The translations under genes were made by a program, and so were the position numbers. The notes beneath the pieces are model-generated. The model ran no database searches. It saw only the letters and a list, made by a program, of their open reading frames with translations, and had not been told where the DNA came from. Below are positions 43,401-51,812 of a DNA stretch of 64,000 nucleotides, one piece after another (within the stretch, counting starts at the first letter, position 1; every line of letters begins with the position of its first letter). The stretch comes from Nocardia yamanashiensis NBRC 100130. GTDB taxonomy: Bacteria; Actinomycetota; Actinomycetes; Mycobacteriales; Mycobacteriaceae. The stretch lies in the NCBI RefSeq assembly GCF_001613325.1, contig NZ_BDCD01000007.1, positions 1 through 64,000 on the forward strand. Direction: 5' to 3'.

Positions 43401-44049
43401 CCGCGCCGATCTCCGAACCGACCAGCATGGTGCCGGTGGTCTCCACGGTCACGTGGGTGATGATCGGAATCCGGCGCCCGGCCCGCAGCATGGCGTTGTG
43501 GCTGCCGGTGACGGCGGCCTTGACCTGCAACAGGTCCTGGCAGGTCTCGATCAGGATGGCGTCCGCGCCGCCGTCGAGCATGCCCAGCGCGGCCTCGGTG
43601 TAGGCGTCGCGGAGCGTGACGTAGGGCGCGTGGCCCAGGGTCGGCAGCTTGGTGCCCGGGCCCATCGAGCCCAGCACATAACGCGGGGTGCCGTAGCTGG
43701 TCGGCCCCATCTCGTCGGCGACCTCACGGGCCAGGCGGGTGCCGCGTTCGGACAGATCACGAATGCGGTCGGCGATGTCGTAGTCGGCAAGGTTCGGGAG
43801 ATTGCATCCGAAAGTATTGGTCTCGACGGCGTCGGCGCCCGCCTCGAAATACGCGCGGTGAATGTGTCGCAGCACGTCGGGGCGGGTTTCGTTGAGAATC
43901 TCGTTGCAGCCCTCGAGGCCACGGAAATCGTCCAGCGTGAGATCCGCGGCCTGCAGCATGGTGCCCATCGCACCGTCCCCGATCACGACCCGTTGTTTCA
44001 ACGTGTCCAGTAGGGTGGTGTCGAATTCGGCGCGGCTGCGTACAGACAT
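40471..44049 (-). CDS. metH: Cobalamin-dependent methionine synthase
   Basis: A 1192-residue MetH. Domains run in order: homocysteine S-methyltransferase (about 1-320) with zinc cysteines including GGCCG, pterin-binding (about 345-620; LMIGERTNANGSKAF), cobalamin cap and B12 domain (about 650-890; DVHDIGKNL with the cobalt-ligand His), and the C-terminal AdoMet activation domain (about 900-1190; RYSFGYGACPD). It makes methionine from homocysteine and methyl-tetrahydrofolate. The ATG at 44049 is chosen over 44079 because TACTCT lies 7 nt before it (44057-44062, minus strand) and this gives the same length as M. tuberculosis MetH (Rv2124c). No B12 riboswitch was recognised upstream. Confidence 0.96.
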   Translation of the reverse strand: MSVRSRAEFDTTLLDTLKQRVVIGDGAMGTMLQAADLTLDDFRGLEGCNEILNETRPDVLRHIHRAYFEAGADAVETNTFGCNLPNLADYDIADRIRDLSERGTRLAREVADEMGPTSYGTPRYVLGSMGPGTKLPTLGHAPYVTLRDAYTEAALGMLDGGADAILIETCQDLLQVKAAVTGSHNAMLRAGRRIPIITHVTVETTGTMLVGSEIGAALTALEKLGIDMIGLNCATGPDEMSEHLRHLSKHAQLPVSVMPNAGLPILGANGAEYPLTAEELAVAMTQFVSEFGLAMVGGCCGTTPEHIRQVAEAVREVTPAVRKPVHEPSVSSMYTQVPFEQDATILMIGERTNANGSKAFREAMLAEDWQKCLDIAKDQTRDGAHMLDLCVDYVGRDGTKDMTELASRLATASTLPIMLDSTETPVLKAGLEHLGGRCAVNSVNFEDGDGPDSRYQQTMALVAEHGAAVVALTIDEEGQARTAEHKVAIAERLIADITGNWGLEESDIIIDTLTFTLGTGQEESRRDGIETIEAIRELKRRHPNVQTTLGLSNISFGLNPAARQVLNSVFMHECVEAGLDSAIVHASKILPMARIPEEQRQTALDLVYDRRTEDYDPLQKLMALFEGVSTASSKASRAEELAALPLFDRLARRIVDGERNGLEADLDEAMKEVPPLQIINETLLSGMKTVGELFGSGQMQLPFVLQSAEVMKTAVAHLEPHMEATDDSGKGRIVLATVKGDVHDIGKNLVDIILSNNGYEVVNLGIKQPISAILDAAVDKKADVIGMSGLLVKSTVIMKENLEEMNSRGVSEQFPVLLGGAALTRAYVEQDLTEVFEGDVHYARDAFEGLRLMDEIMTVKRGGGIDRNSPEAIAEREKAAERKARHERSKRIAEQRKAAEVPVEVPARSDVAAGLPVPVPPFWGTRIVKGLSVNEYSGLLDERALFLGQWGLRGQRGGDGPSYEELVETEGRPRLRYWLDRLTSSGVLQHAALVYGYFPAVSEGDDVIVLTEPKPDAPERYRFTFPRQQRDRFLCIADFIRSREDAERTGQVDVLPFQLVTMGQPIADFANELFADNNYRDYLEVHGIGVQLTEALAEFWHRRIREELTLEGHSVADEDPSDVLDYFKLGYRGARYSFGYGACPDLEDRAKLVDLLDAGRIGVMLSEELQLHPEQSTDAFVLLHPEAKYFNA

Positions 44050-44213
44050 GTACTCAAGAGTAGTGGGCACCCCGGACAATCCGGCCCCCGGCCGTGCGGG
44101 ATTGTCCTGCGCTTCATCCGCGCACCCGGATGTCCGCTTATCGCCGATGGCGCGGCCCTCCGCGATTGCGCGTCGCTGATACGTGCGAGGACCGTACGCA
44201 CTAGGCTGACCGG

Positions 44214-45107
44214 GTGAACGCCAGTGAATCCCCGGTGCCAGCCGAATCGGACCTGCCTACGCTGCGGGATCCGGTCCTCGTCGCTGCTTTCGAAGGGTGG
44301 AACGACGCCGCCGATGCCGCCAGTGGGGCGGTCGAACATCTGGAGCTGATCTGGGACGCGCAACCCCTGGCGGAACTCGACTCCGAGGATTACTACGACT
44401 ATCAGGTGAACCGGCCGACGGTGCGCCAGGTGGACGGTGTGACGCGGGCCATCCAGTGGCCGTCGGCCATGCTCTCGGTGTGCTCGCCGCCAGGTAGTGA
44501 TCGCGATGTGGTTTTGCTGCGCGGGGTGGAACCGAATATGCGGTGGCGCTCCTTCTGTAATGACATTCTCGAATTCGTGGAACAGCTGGGCGTCTCCACC
44601 GTGGTGATCCTCGGGGCGCTGCTGGCCGATACCCCGCACACCCGGCCGGTGCCGGTCACCGGAACCGCGTACAGCAAGGAAGCGGCCGAGCGGTTCAACC
44701 TGGAACAGACCCGCTACGAGGGCCCGACCGGTATCACCGGGGTGCTGCAGGACGCCTGCGTGCGCGCGGGCGTGCCGGCCATTTCGTTCTGGGCCGCCGT
44801 ACCGCACTACGTCTCGCAGCCGCCGAACCCCAAGGCGGTCATCGCGCTGCTGCACCGGGTCGAGGACGTGCTGGATGTGGAGGTCCCGCTGGGCGGACTG
44901 CCCGAGCAGGCCGAGGAGTGGGAGGCCGCGGTCAATGAAATGACCACCGGCGATGAGGAAATCGCGGAGTATGTGCGCTCGCTCGAGGAACGCGGCGACG
45001 CCGACGTGGATCTGAACGAGGCCATGGCCAAGATCGACGGGGACGCCATCGCCGCCGAGTTCGAGAAATACCTGCGGCGCCGCGGCCGCGGCGGCTTCGG
45101 TCTCTAG
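44214..45107 (+). CDS. PAC2 family proteasome-assembly-chaperone-like protein
   Basis: A 297-residue PAC2-domain protein corresponding to M. tuberculosis Rv2125, which also adjoins metH. Family blocks are LVAAFEGWNDAADAAS (about 21-36), VLLRGVEPNMRW, VVILGALLADTPHTRP (about 124-139) and a C-terminal region rich in acidic residues. The structure of the family is known but the bacterial role is not. The GTG at 44214 is 6 nt after TAGGCT (44202-44207), consistent with leaderless transcription. It diverges from metH. Confidence 0.9.
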   Translation: MNASESPVPAESDLPTLRDPVLVAAFEGWNDAADAASGAVEHLELIWDAQPLAELDSEDYYDYQVNRPTVRQVDGVTRAIQWPSAMLSVCSPPGSDRDVVLLRGVEPNMRWRSFCNDILEFVEQLGVSTVVILGALLADTPHTRPVPVTGTAYSKEAAERFNLEQTRYEGPTGITGVLQDACVRAGVPAISFWAAVPHYVSQPPNPKAVIALLHRVEDVLDVEVPLGGLPEQAEEWEAAVNEMTTGDEEIAEYVRSLEERGDADVDLNEAMAKIDGDAIAAEFEKYLRRRGRGGFGL

Positions 45108-45133
45108 CGGAATTCATTCGCGCGTCACTTGGA

Positions 45134-45152
45134 TGTGGTTGCCCTAACCTAA
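45134..45152. promoter_or_regulatory. IdeR/DtxR-type iron box
   Basis: TGTGGTTGCCCTAACCTAA matches the IdeR consensus TTAGGTTAGGCTAACCTAA at 14 of 19 positions, including the inner dyad GGTT-n5-AACC. It lies 13 bp before a TACACT -10 element (45165-45170) whose gene begins 7 nt later. Binding here would occlude RNA polymerase, so the gene should be repressed by iron. The regulator itself is not in the window. Confidence 0.65.
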
Positions 45153-45177
45153 AAAGGTTGTCGCTACACTCCTCGCA

Positions 45178-47730
45178 ATGACCTCGCCTCGGATCGTCGC
45201 GCACCTGAACGCATTCGGCGACCGGTCGGCAGTAGTCGGTGACGGGGTCGGCGAGCTGACATATGCGCAGCTCGCGGCCCTGGTCGCCGAGTTCGCGGAC
45301 CGGCTGGGCGGCGAACGCCGGCTGGTCGCGCTATCGGCCCGCAACGACATCGGTTCACTGGTGGCGTATCTCGGCGCGCTGCACGCCGGATGCGCGGTGT
45401 TGCTGACCGGTTCGATCACCGATGAGCTGCTGCGCGTCTACGATCCGGATGTCGTGGTCGAATCCGGTGATACGGACGGGATTCCGCAGGCGCGGGCGCG
45501 GCGGGCCGGATCGGCGCACGTCCTGCATCCGGATCTGGCGTTGCTGCTGAGCACTTCGGGGTCGACGGGGTCGCCCAAGCTGGTGCGGTTGTCCTATACG
45601 AACCTGCTGTCCAATGCCGCGGCCATTGCCGAGTACCTGGAGATCGGGGAAACCGACCGGGCGGCAACCACACTGCCCTTCTATTACTGCTACGGGCTCT
45701 CGGTCGTGCATTCGTATCTATTGCGCGGCGCGAGCCTGCTGATGACCAACCGGTCGATCCTGGAGCCGGAGTTCTGGGACGCGTTCCGATGTCACCGCGC
45801 GACCTCCTTCGCCGCCGTCCCCTACACCTTCGACCTGCTCGAACGCGTCGGCTTCGAGCGAATGACGCTGCCGCACCTGCGCTATGTGACGCAGGCGGGC
45901 GGCAAACTGGCCGCCGATCGGGTGCGGCACTACGCCGGCCTGGGCGAGTCCCGGGGCTGGCGTTTCTTCGTCATGTACGGGCAGACCGAAGCCACCGCGC
46001 GCATGGCGTACCTGCCGCCGGAGCTGGCCGCCGCGCACCCGGACTGCATCGGAATCCCGGTCCCGGGCGGGTCTTTCACGCTCGAACCCCTGGCGGAGGG
46101 CGGGGACGAGCTGGTCTATCACGGCCCCAACATCATGATGGGCTACGCCGAATCGACCGCCGAACTGGCGCTCGGACCGGCGCTGACCGGCCTGCGCACC
46201 GGCGATCTGGCCTGCCGCACCCCCGAGGGCCTGTACCGGGTGATCGGCCGCCGGTCGCGGTTCGCCAAGATCTTCGGGCTCCGGATCGACCTGCAACGCA
46301 TCGAATCCGGGCTGAGTGCGGCCGGATACACCGCCCTGTGCACCGATGACACCGAAACCCTGGTGGTGGCGGTCGCGGGCCGCAATGCCGCCGCGGCCAC
46401 CCAACTCGCGGCGCAATTGTCTGGATTGCCGGTTTCTGCGGTGCGGGTGTGCCTGGTCGAGGCCATCCCCCGCCTGCCCAATGGCAAACCGGATTATCAA
46501 GCCATCAGGGAACTTCCGGGCATTGCGCCCATACCACGCGCCGATGTGCGCACCCTGTTCGCCGATGCGCTGGGCCTGGACACCGCCCAGGTCACACCCG
46601 AATCCACCTTCGCCGACCTGGGCGGCGACTCGCTCACCTATGTCGCGCTCTCGGTGAAACTCGATCACGCCCTGGGCCAGCTGCCGGTCAACTGGCAGAC
46701 CATGACGGTGGCCGAACTCGAAGCGCTCCCCCGCCGGCGCCGCCGCTTCGGCCGCTCCCTGGACACTTCTACCCTGTTGCGCGCGCTCGGCATCATCGCC
46801 GTAGTCGGCTCGCACATCGGGGTTTTCATACTGTGGGGCGGCGCGCACGTGCTGCTGGCGGTGGCGGGCTTCAATTTCGCGCGCTTCGCGGTGACGGCCG
46901 CTCCGGCCCCGGACCGGCTGCGCCGCACGCTGCGCACGGTCGCGCTCATCGCCGCGCCGACGGCGGCCTGGGTGGCGGGCACCCTCCTCTTCAGCGATTA
47001 CTACGGCTGGCAGAACGTGCTGCTGCTCAACAAGATTCTGGGCCCGCACGACAGCCAGACCGCCGGTCACCTGTGGTTCGTCGAGGTGGCGGTGTACTTC
47101 ATGCTGGCCGCCGCGCTCCTGGTGCGGATCCCGTTCGCCGATCAGCTCGAGCGCCGCGCGCCGTTCTGGTTCGCCTTGGGGCTGTTGGGCATAGCGCTCG
47201 TGGTGCGTTACGAACCGATGAGTTTCTATACCCCGCACGATATTCCGTTCTCGCCGCTCACCTTCTGGTTCTTCATGCTCGGCTGGGCCGCCGCCAAGGC
47301 CACCACGGCGCCGCAGCGGGTGCTGCTCAGCGGCGTGGCCTTGCTCACGGTGCCTGGCTATTTCGGTGAGCCGGAACGGGAACGGCTGATCCTGGCCGGT
47401 CTGCTCCTGCTGGTGTGGCTGCCGTCGGTGCGGGTGCCCGCACTGCTCGCCGGGGTGGCGGCGGTGCTGGCGGACGCGTCACTGTTCGCGTATCTGCTGC
47501 ACTGGCAGGTGTATCCGCTGTTCGGCGAACGGCATGGGCTCGCGCTGGCCGCGTCGCTGGCCGCCGGGGTGGCGGCCGCGCGACTCATGGCCTGGGCGCG
47601 GAGCGTGGCGGCCGCGCACCGGCCGAGCGGGTCAGTGTTCGACGGCCCAGACCTGGGCCGCCGCCTCATGAGCCAGTTTCGCGATCAGGATGTCTCGCGG
47701 AATCGTCTGGCCGGCAAGGTGATCGAGTGA
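45178..47730 (+). CDS. Adenylation-carrier-membrane acyltransferase fusion, iron-regulated
   Basis: An 850-residue fusion. The AMP-ligase domain (about 1-430) has LLLSTSGSTGSPK (A3, about 121-133), YGQTEATARM (A5), GLRTGDL (A7), and LPNGKPDYQAIREL (A10, catalytic Lys). A carrier domain (about 450-515) carries FADLGGDSL with the phosphopantetheine Ser near 485. Residues 530-830 are eight or more membrane helices resembling acyltransferase-3 (OafA) proteins: RALGIIAVVGSH near the start and HLWFVEVAVYFML. The enzyme could activate an acid, load it on its own carrier, and transfer it at the membrane. The iron box and a leaderless TACACT-n7-ATG start precede it. The 3' end overlaps a convergent gene by 99 bp. 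Confidence 0.85.
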   Translation: MTSPRIVAHLNAFGDRSAVVGDGVGELTYAQLAALVAEFADRLGGERRLVALSARNDIGSLVAYLGALHAGCAVLLTGSITDELLRVYDPDVVVESGDTDGIPQARARRAGSAHVLHPDLALLLSTSGSTGSPKLVRLSYTNLLSNAAAIAEYLEIGETDRAATTLPFYYCYGLSVVHSYLLRGASLLMTNRSILEPEFWDAFRCHRATSFAAVPYTFDLLERVGFERMTLPHLRYVTQAGGKLAADRVRHYAGLGESRGWRFFVMYGQTEATARMAYLPPELAAAHPDCIGIPVPGGSFTLEPLAEGGDELVYHGPNIMMGYAESTAELALGPALTGLRTGDLACRTPEGLYRVIGRRSRFAKIFGLRIDLQRIESGLSAAGYTALCTDDTETLVVAVAGRNAAAATQLAAQLSGLPVSAVRVCLVEAIPRLPNGKPDYQAIRELPGIAPIPRADVRTLFADALGLDTAQVTPESTFADLGGDSLTYVALSVKLDHALGQLPVNWQTMTVAELEALPRRRRRFGRSLDTSTLLRALGIIAVVGSHIGVFILWGGAHVLLAVAGFNFARFAVTAAPAPDRLRRTLRTVALIAAPTAAWVAGTLLFSDYYGWQNVLLLNKILGPHDSQTAGHLWFVEVAVYFMLAAALLVRIPFADQLERRAPFWFALGLLGIALVVRYEPMSFYTPHDIPFSPLTFWFFMLGWAAAKATTAPQRVLLSGVALLTVPGYFGEPERERLILAGLLLLVWLPSVRVPALLAGVAAVLADASLFAYLLHWQVYPLFGERHGLALAASLAAGVAAARLMAWARSVAAAHRPSGSVFDGPDLGRRLMSQFRDQDVSRNRLAGKVIE

Positions 47731-47937
47731 CGGCACCACCACGTGGTGGGCATCCGCGCGCTTGAGTTCGGCGGTCAGTTCCGCGAACGCGGTGCCGTCG
47801 CCAGGGGTCGATTCATGGAAGGTGGCGGCGAAGCACATACCGGCCGACTGAGCGAGGCCGCACATGGCGTCCTCCAGCTCGTCGGTCCGGCCGTCGGCCA
47901 GATCGTCACGCACGTACCCATAGATCAACGCTTCCAC
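47632..47937 (-). CDS. Small recombinase/resolvase-N-like protein
   Basis: A 101-residue alpha/beta protein: LIYGYVRDDLADGRTDELE, then HHVVVPSLDHLAGQTIPRD. The order resembles the start of serine-recombinase catalytic domains (GYVR..., then VxxxDRLxR), but the catalytic Ser/Arg set is degraded and there is no DNA-binding tail, so recombination is unlikely. The GTG at 47937 has GGAGG 5 nt upstream. It diverges from an XRE regulator with a 7-bp-arm inverted repeat between, and its last 99 bp overlap the ligase fusion gene. Confidence 0.6.
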   Translation of the reverse strand: MEALIYGYVRDDLADGRTDELEDAMCGLAQSAGMCFAATFHESTPGDGTAFAELTAELKRADAHHVVVPSLDHLAGQTIPRDILIAKLAHEAAAQVWAVEH

Positions 47938-48016
47938 CCGAACCTCCGTTGGATTGGGGATCGCTGTTCTGAAGTGTGCCCGTCTCAAGCTTGGCGTACT
48001 CGAAAATGCAATTGCA

Positions 48017-48036
48017 GATGTCAACCCACTGACATC
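48017..48036. promoter_or_regulatory. Inverted repeat between divergent small gene and XRE regulator
   Basis: GATGTCA and TGACATC (48017-48023 and 48030-48036) are perfect inverted 7-bp arms around ACCCAC. The site lies between the divergent starts at 47937 and 48089, about 40 bp upstream of the regulator's -10 element. A candidate operator for autoregulation. Confidence 0.5.
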
Positions 48037-48088
48037 CAGATGCCCTATCCGGGTCCATCCGGCGTTAACTGGTGAGATACTACAGAGC

Positions 48089-49321
48089 GTGTCCGCAGGT
48101 GACGATCGACCCGTCTGGGCTGTCCGAATGCGTGCCGAACGCGATGCTCGGGGGTGGTCACAGGCCGACGCGGTACGCGCCATGAGAGGCAAATCGACCC
48201 ACAATCTGCCAACCGACAGCACACTCTTGCGCAACTGGCGGCGGTGGGAGTCCGGGGAGTCCCGGCCCGACGATTTCTACGCCCCCATCATCGCCGCCGC
48301 CTTCGATACGGTGACGGCGGCGTTCTTCCCCAAGGCGCGGCCGAACCGCGACGACGAGCTGCTCTCGGCCACCGGCATGGACACCCTGGAGTTCATCGGC
48401 CGGCTGCGTATGTCCGATGTCTCTTCCGCGACACTGGATGCCATTCGCATTACCGCCGACCGGCTGTGCTCGGAGTATCCCTGCTGCGACCCGCACGAAC
48501 TGCACGCCGAGGGCACCGCCTGGCTGCGGCGCATCACGTCGCTACTGGACGGTCGTCTCACTCTGGCCCAGCATCGCGAGGTGCTCGTACTGGCCGGTTG
48601 GGTTGCTCTACTGGTCGGTTGTGTCGATTACGACCTGGGCTGGCGCACCGCCGCCGAGGCCACCCGCCGGGCCGCGCTATCCCTGGGCCAGGAGGCCGAG
48701 CACGCCGAAATCATCGGCTGGGGTGCGGAAATGGCCGCTTGGTTCGCACTCACCCAGGGCAACTATCGCGGGGCCATCGAAACCGCCGAGGCCGCGCACG
48801 GGGCCACCGAACGGCTCGGGGTGGGCGTGCAGCTGGCCGCCCAGCGCGCCAAGGCCTGGGCCCGGCTCGGCGACCGCAAAGAAGTGGAAATCGCGCTGGG
48901 ACAGGGCCGTTCGATCCTGGACCGGCTCGACAATCCCGCCAATCTGGAGAATCACTTCGTCGTCGACCCGCTCAAGTTCGACTTCTACGCCATGGACTGC
49001 TGCCGGGTAGCCGGTGACAATCGCCTCGCCGAAAGCTATGCCCGCCAGGTCATCTCCAACTCCACCCGGCCCGACGGCAGCATTCGCAAACCCATGCGGG
49101 TATCGGAGGCGCATCTGACCCTGGCGGTGGTGGCGGTGCGCGAACGCAATCTGGAGCTCGCCCTGGACGAGGGCATCCGGGCCTTCGCGGGCAAGCGGCG
49201 CTCGCTGCCCTCGCTCATGTGGATCGCGGGCGAGGCGGCGCGGGAGATGATCGAATACTTCCCCGGGGATCCGCGCACTCGCTCCTACCTCGAGCAGCTG
49301 CGCGCACTGGCCGCGAGTTAG
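48089..49321 (+). CDS. XRE-family regulator with TPR-like sensor domain
   Basis: A 410-residue regulator. The N-terminal helix-turn-helix (about 12-60; MRAERDARGWSQADAVRAM) is followed by a long all-helical region (about 100-400) with repeated TPR-like segments, such as AAWFALTQGNYRGAIETAE. This plan is common in actinomycete regulators that bind a peptide or small ligand. The GTG at 48089 is 7 nt after GATACT (48076-48081), a leaderless signature. It diverges from the small recombinase-like gene; the inverted repeat between them is the probable binding site. Its stop overlaps the convergent esterase gene by 4 bp. Confidence 0.75.
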   Translation: MSAGDDRPVWAVRMRAERDARGWSQADAVRAMRGKSTHNLPTDSTLLRNWRRWESGESRPDDFYAPIIAAAFDTVTAAFFPKARPNRDDELLSATGMDTLEFIGRLRMSDVSSATLDAIRITADRLCSEYPCCDPHELHAEGTAWLRRITSLLDGRLTLAQHREVLVLAGWVALLVGCVDYDLGWRTAAEATRRAALSLGQEAEHAEIIGWGAEMAAWFALTQGNYRGAIETAEAAHGATERLGVGVQLAAQRAKAWARLGDRKEVEIALGQGRSILDRLDNPANLENHFVVDPLKFDFYAMDCCRVAGDNRLAESYARQVISNSTRPDGSIRKPMRVSEAHLTLAVVAVRERNLELALDEGIRAFAGKRRSLPSLMWIAGEAAREMIEYFPGDPRTRSYLEQLRALAAS

Positions 49322-50331
49322 GCGGGCAGGCCCAGGCCCTTGGCCAGCACCGGCCAGGAGGCGAAGAACTCTTCCCGGAACAGGCCCCAGGCGTGCATGC
49401 CGACCGGGGCGAGATGCACGGTGACCGGGATGTCCAGGCTCGCCAGGCGGTCGGCGAAACTGCGTGTGCAGTAGGAGGTTCCGGCTTCGGTGGGACCGTC
49501 CACCACGAAATGCTCCGCCAGATCGGACAATTCGGAGTATTCGCCGCCGATGTCGTACGGGCCGGGCAGGCCGGTGCCGCTGGCGATGAACAGCTCCATG
49601 CCGCGCAGCTGTTCGGCGTGCACGTAGGGATCGTTGGCGGCCCAAGCGGGGTCACCGACCGGTCCATACATATTGTCGGCATTGCCGCCGTACACGCCGA
49701 CCACCAGGCGCACGAAGGCATTGCCGACCGGATCGCTGATCTGACTGCACCCGCTGTAGGCCGCCGCCGCGCGAAACCGGCCCGGCGCGGCGATGGGCAG
49801 CGCGAAAACGGCGGTGGCGGAACCGGACACGCCCGCGACGGCGTTGACGCCATTGGTGCCGAGCAGGCTGTCGATCAGCGGGGGCAGCTCCCACAGCAGG
49901 AAGGTCTGCCATTTGTTCACGCCCAGTTTCGGGTCCGGCGCACGCCAATCGGCGTAGTAGGCGGCCCGGCCGCCCACCGGCTGCACCAGATTCACGTCCC
50001 GCGCGGCCAGGAAGTCCAGCACCTCGGGCGCGCGGGCCCGCCAGCTCTTGTCGGTGAGCCCCGCGTCGGCGCCGTTGAACAGATACAGCGTGGGCCGCGG
50101 CCGGGAATCGTCGGCGGGGCGCTGCACGTCGACACGGATGTCCTTGTCCATGGCCGCGGAGTACACCCACAGCGTCCAGTGCTTGGCGTCGGACCGCTCG
50201 AGCTTCGAGATCCGGGAGCCGTCGGCGGCCACGACGGTCTCGCCGGCGGGTTGCGCGTGCGCCGCGACCGGCCACAAGGCGGTCGCGATCACGAACCATC
50301 CGGCTGCCCAAGCTGTTCCGATCCGGCGCAT
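49318..50331 (-). CDS. Ag85/esterase D-type secreted alpha/beta-hydrolase
   Basis: A 337-residue exported protein with a signal peptide ending AHAQ (about 1-27). The hydrolase fold has GVSGSATAVFALPIA with nucleophile Ser about 168, YLFNGADAGL, and the late His in GMHAWGLF (about 314). The fold is that of mycolyltransferase antigen 85 and related esterases of mycolata. The Ag85 substrate tunnel cannot be judged here. A role in cell-wall lipid transfer or ester hydrolysis outside the membrane is likely. Confidence 0.82.
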   Translation of the reverse strand: MRRIGTAWAAGWFVIATALWPVAAHAQPAGETVVAADGSRISKLERSDAKHWTLWVYSAAMDKDIRVDVQRPADDSRPRPTLYLFNGADAGLTDKSWRARAPEVLDFLAARDVNLVQPVGGRAAYYADWRAPDPKLGVNKWQTFLLWELPPLIDSLLGTNGVNAVAGVSGSATAVFALPIAAPGRFRAAAAYSGCSQISDPVGNAFVRLVVGVYGGNADNMYGPVGDPAWAANDPYVHAEQLRGMELFIASGTGLPGPYDIGGEYSELSDLAEHFVVDGPTEAGTSYCTRSFADRLASLDIPVTVHLAPVGMHAWGLFREEFFASWPVLAKGLGLPA

Positions 50332-50387
50332 GCTGCCCCCTGCCCGTACGTCCCGCGGTGATCTTAACTCCGATTAGGCTTCCGGCC

Positions 50388-51146
50388 ATGGACTTCAGTC
50401 TGTGGACCTGCGCCTTCCGAGGCCATGAGACGTACGCGCCGGACGAAACCGACCTCGCCGACCGTTTGCACGTGGCCACCCCGGCCGGGGAATCCTGGCG
50501 CTGCCTGCGCTGCGGTGATTTCGTGCCGGGCGAGCCGCGCCGGCGCGGTCCCGCCGACGACGCGCCGGAGGTGCCGCGCGGGCGGCTGCTGCGCGATCGC
50601 ATCATCATGCGGCTGCTGGCGGCCGAGCGGGTGGGCCGGGCGCTGGTGCTGATCCTGCTCGGGGTCGGCGTGCTGAAGCTGCGCAGCTCCCAGGAATCCT
50701 GGAAGGCGGCCTGGGACAAGGAACTTCCGCTGCTGCGCCAGCTGGCCGATCAGGTCGGCTGGGATCCGGACCATTCCAAGCTCGTGCACTGGATCGACGA
50801 GGCGTTCAGCTTCTCCCCCACCACGCTGGCCTGGGTGGCGGTGGGCATCTTCGCCTACGCGGGCATTCAGATCCTCGAAGGCGTCGGGCTCTGGCTGGTC
50901 AAGCGCTGGGGCGAGTACTTCGCGGTGATCGCGACCTCGATCTTCCTGCCGCTGGAGATCTACGAACTCACCGAGAAGATCACATTCCTGCGAGTGGCCG
51001 CATTACTGGTCAATCTGGCCGCCATCATCTGGCTGCTGTGGTCCAAACGACTCTTCGGGCTCAATGGCGGCGCGACGAAGTACTACGCCGAACATCACAC
51101 CGAAAGCCTGCTGACGGTGGAACGTTCGGCCGCGGCCGCCCAATAG
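50388..51146 (+). CDS. DUF2127-family membrane protein
   Basis: A 252-residue membrane protein. The N-terminus has a zinc-ribbon-like pair (CLRCG, about 40-44, after CAFRGH). It is followed by about four membrane helices: LVLILLGVGVLKL, LAWVAVGIFAYAGIQ, YFAVIATSIFLPLEIYEL and VAALLVNLAAIIWLLW. The order fits DUF2127, of unknown function. The ATG at 50388 is 7 nt after TAGGCT (50375-50380), a leaderless signature. A hairpin follows 14 bp after the stop. Confidence 0.82.
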   Translation: MDFSLWTCAFRGHETYAPDETDLADRLHVATPAGESWRCLRCGDFVPGEPRRRGPADDAPEVPRGRLLRDRIIMRLLAAERVGRALVLILLGVGVLKLRSSQESWKAAWDKELPLLRQLADQVGWDPDHSKLVHWIDEAFSFSPTTLAWVAVGIFAYAGIQILEGVGLWLVKRWGEYFAVIATSIFLPLEIYELTEKITFLRVAALLVNLAAIIWLLWSKRLFGLNGGATKYYAEHHTESLLTVERSAAAAQ

Positions 51147-51160
51147 CGGCCTACAGCAAA

Positions 51161-51193
51161 GGGACCCGGTACATTGCGCGTGTACCGGGTCCC
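51161..51193. terminator. Hairpin terminator between convergent genes
   Basis: A 13-bp perfect stem (51161-51173 with 51181-51193) and a 7-nt loop between the DUF2127 gene and the VOC gene, which converge. Confidence 0.85.
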
Positions 51194-51207
51194 TGCGCGT
51201 TCGCGGC

Positions 51208-51630
51208 TCAGCCCAGCGGCTGGGAGAAGCGCAGGTGGTTGCCCCACGGATCGGCGAAACCGCAGTCGCGCATGCCGTACGGCTGGTCGACGAGCGGCTG
51301 CTCGACCGGCACCCCGGCCTCCGACAGGCGCGCGAAAGTGGCATCGACATCCTCGGTGCTGAAGATGAGGGTGCCCATGGCGCGGCTGGCCAGGCGGGCC
51401 AGGGCGGCTTCCTTGGCGGCCTCGTTCGGCACCATGTCGGGGCATTCGAGCAGCAGCTCGAGGCCGGGCTGGGCGGCGGGGCCGACGGTCAGCCAGCGGA
51501 CGTTGCCGAAGAACGGCATGTCCTGGCGGACCTCGAAGCCGACGACGTCGCGGTAGAACTCGAGCGCCTGGTCCTGGTCACCGACCAGGACGGCGACGTG
51601 GGTGAGGTTGAGGTCTTTGCCGATGGTCAT
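51208..51630 (-). CDS. VOC-family (glyoxalase/bleomycin-resistance-like) protein
   Basis: A 140-residue protein with two beta-alpha-beta-beta-beta modules: LTHVAVLVGDQDQALEFYRD at the start and LIFSTEDVDATFARL in the second, ending FADPWGNHLRFSQP. A GMRDCGFADP turn precedes the usual metal Glu position, which appears replaced by His/Arg (NHLRF). The substrate is unknown. AAGGA precedes the ATG. Confidence 0.82.
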   Translation of the reverse strand: MTIGKDLNLTHVAVLVGDQDQALEFYRDVVGFEVRQDMPFFGNVRWLTVGPAAQPGLELLLECPDMVPNEAAKEAALARLASRAMGTLIFSTEDVDATFARLSEAGVPVEQPLVDQPYGMRDCGFADPWGNHLRFSQPLG

Positions 51631-51812
51631 TGCTGTCCTTCTCTCTTGCGGGGTGGTGCGGAACCGTATCGTCGATACAGACGGGACCGCGTGGCAAAAC
51701 TAATCGACGGCGCCGACGAATCGGGGTAGCCGAACCGAACGAATCGGGCGGTGGGCGCGCCGACACCCACGGCAATTCGGGACCGGTCGGTGCGCGGTAT
51801 TAACCTTCTCCG

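Noticed and set aside
40462..44013. A 1183-codon open frame antisense to metH
   Set aside because: metH on the minus strand is full length with all domains. The antisense translation is His/Arg/Gly-rich with no recognisable fold.
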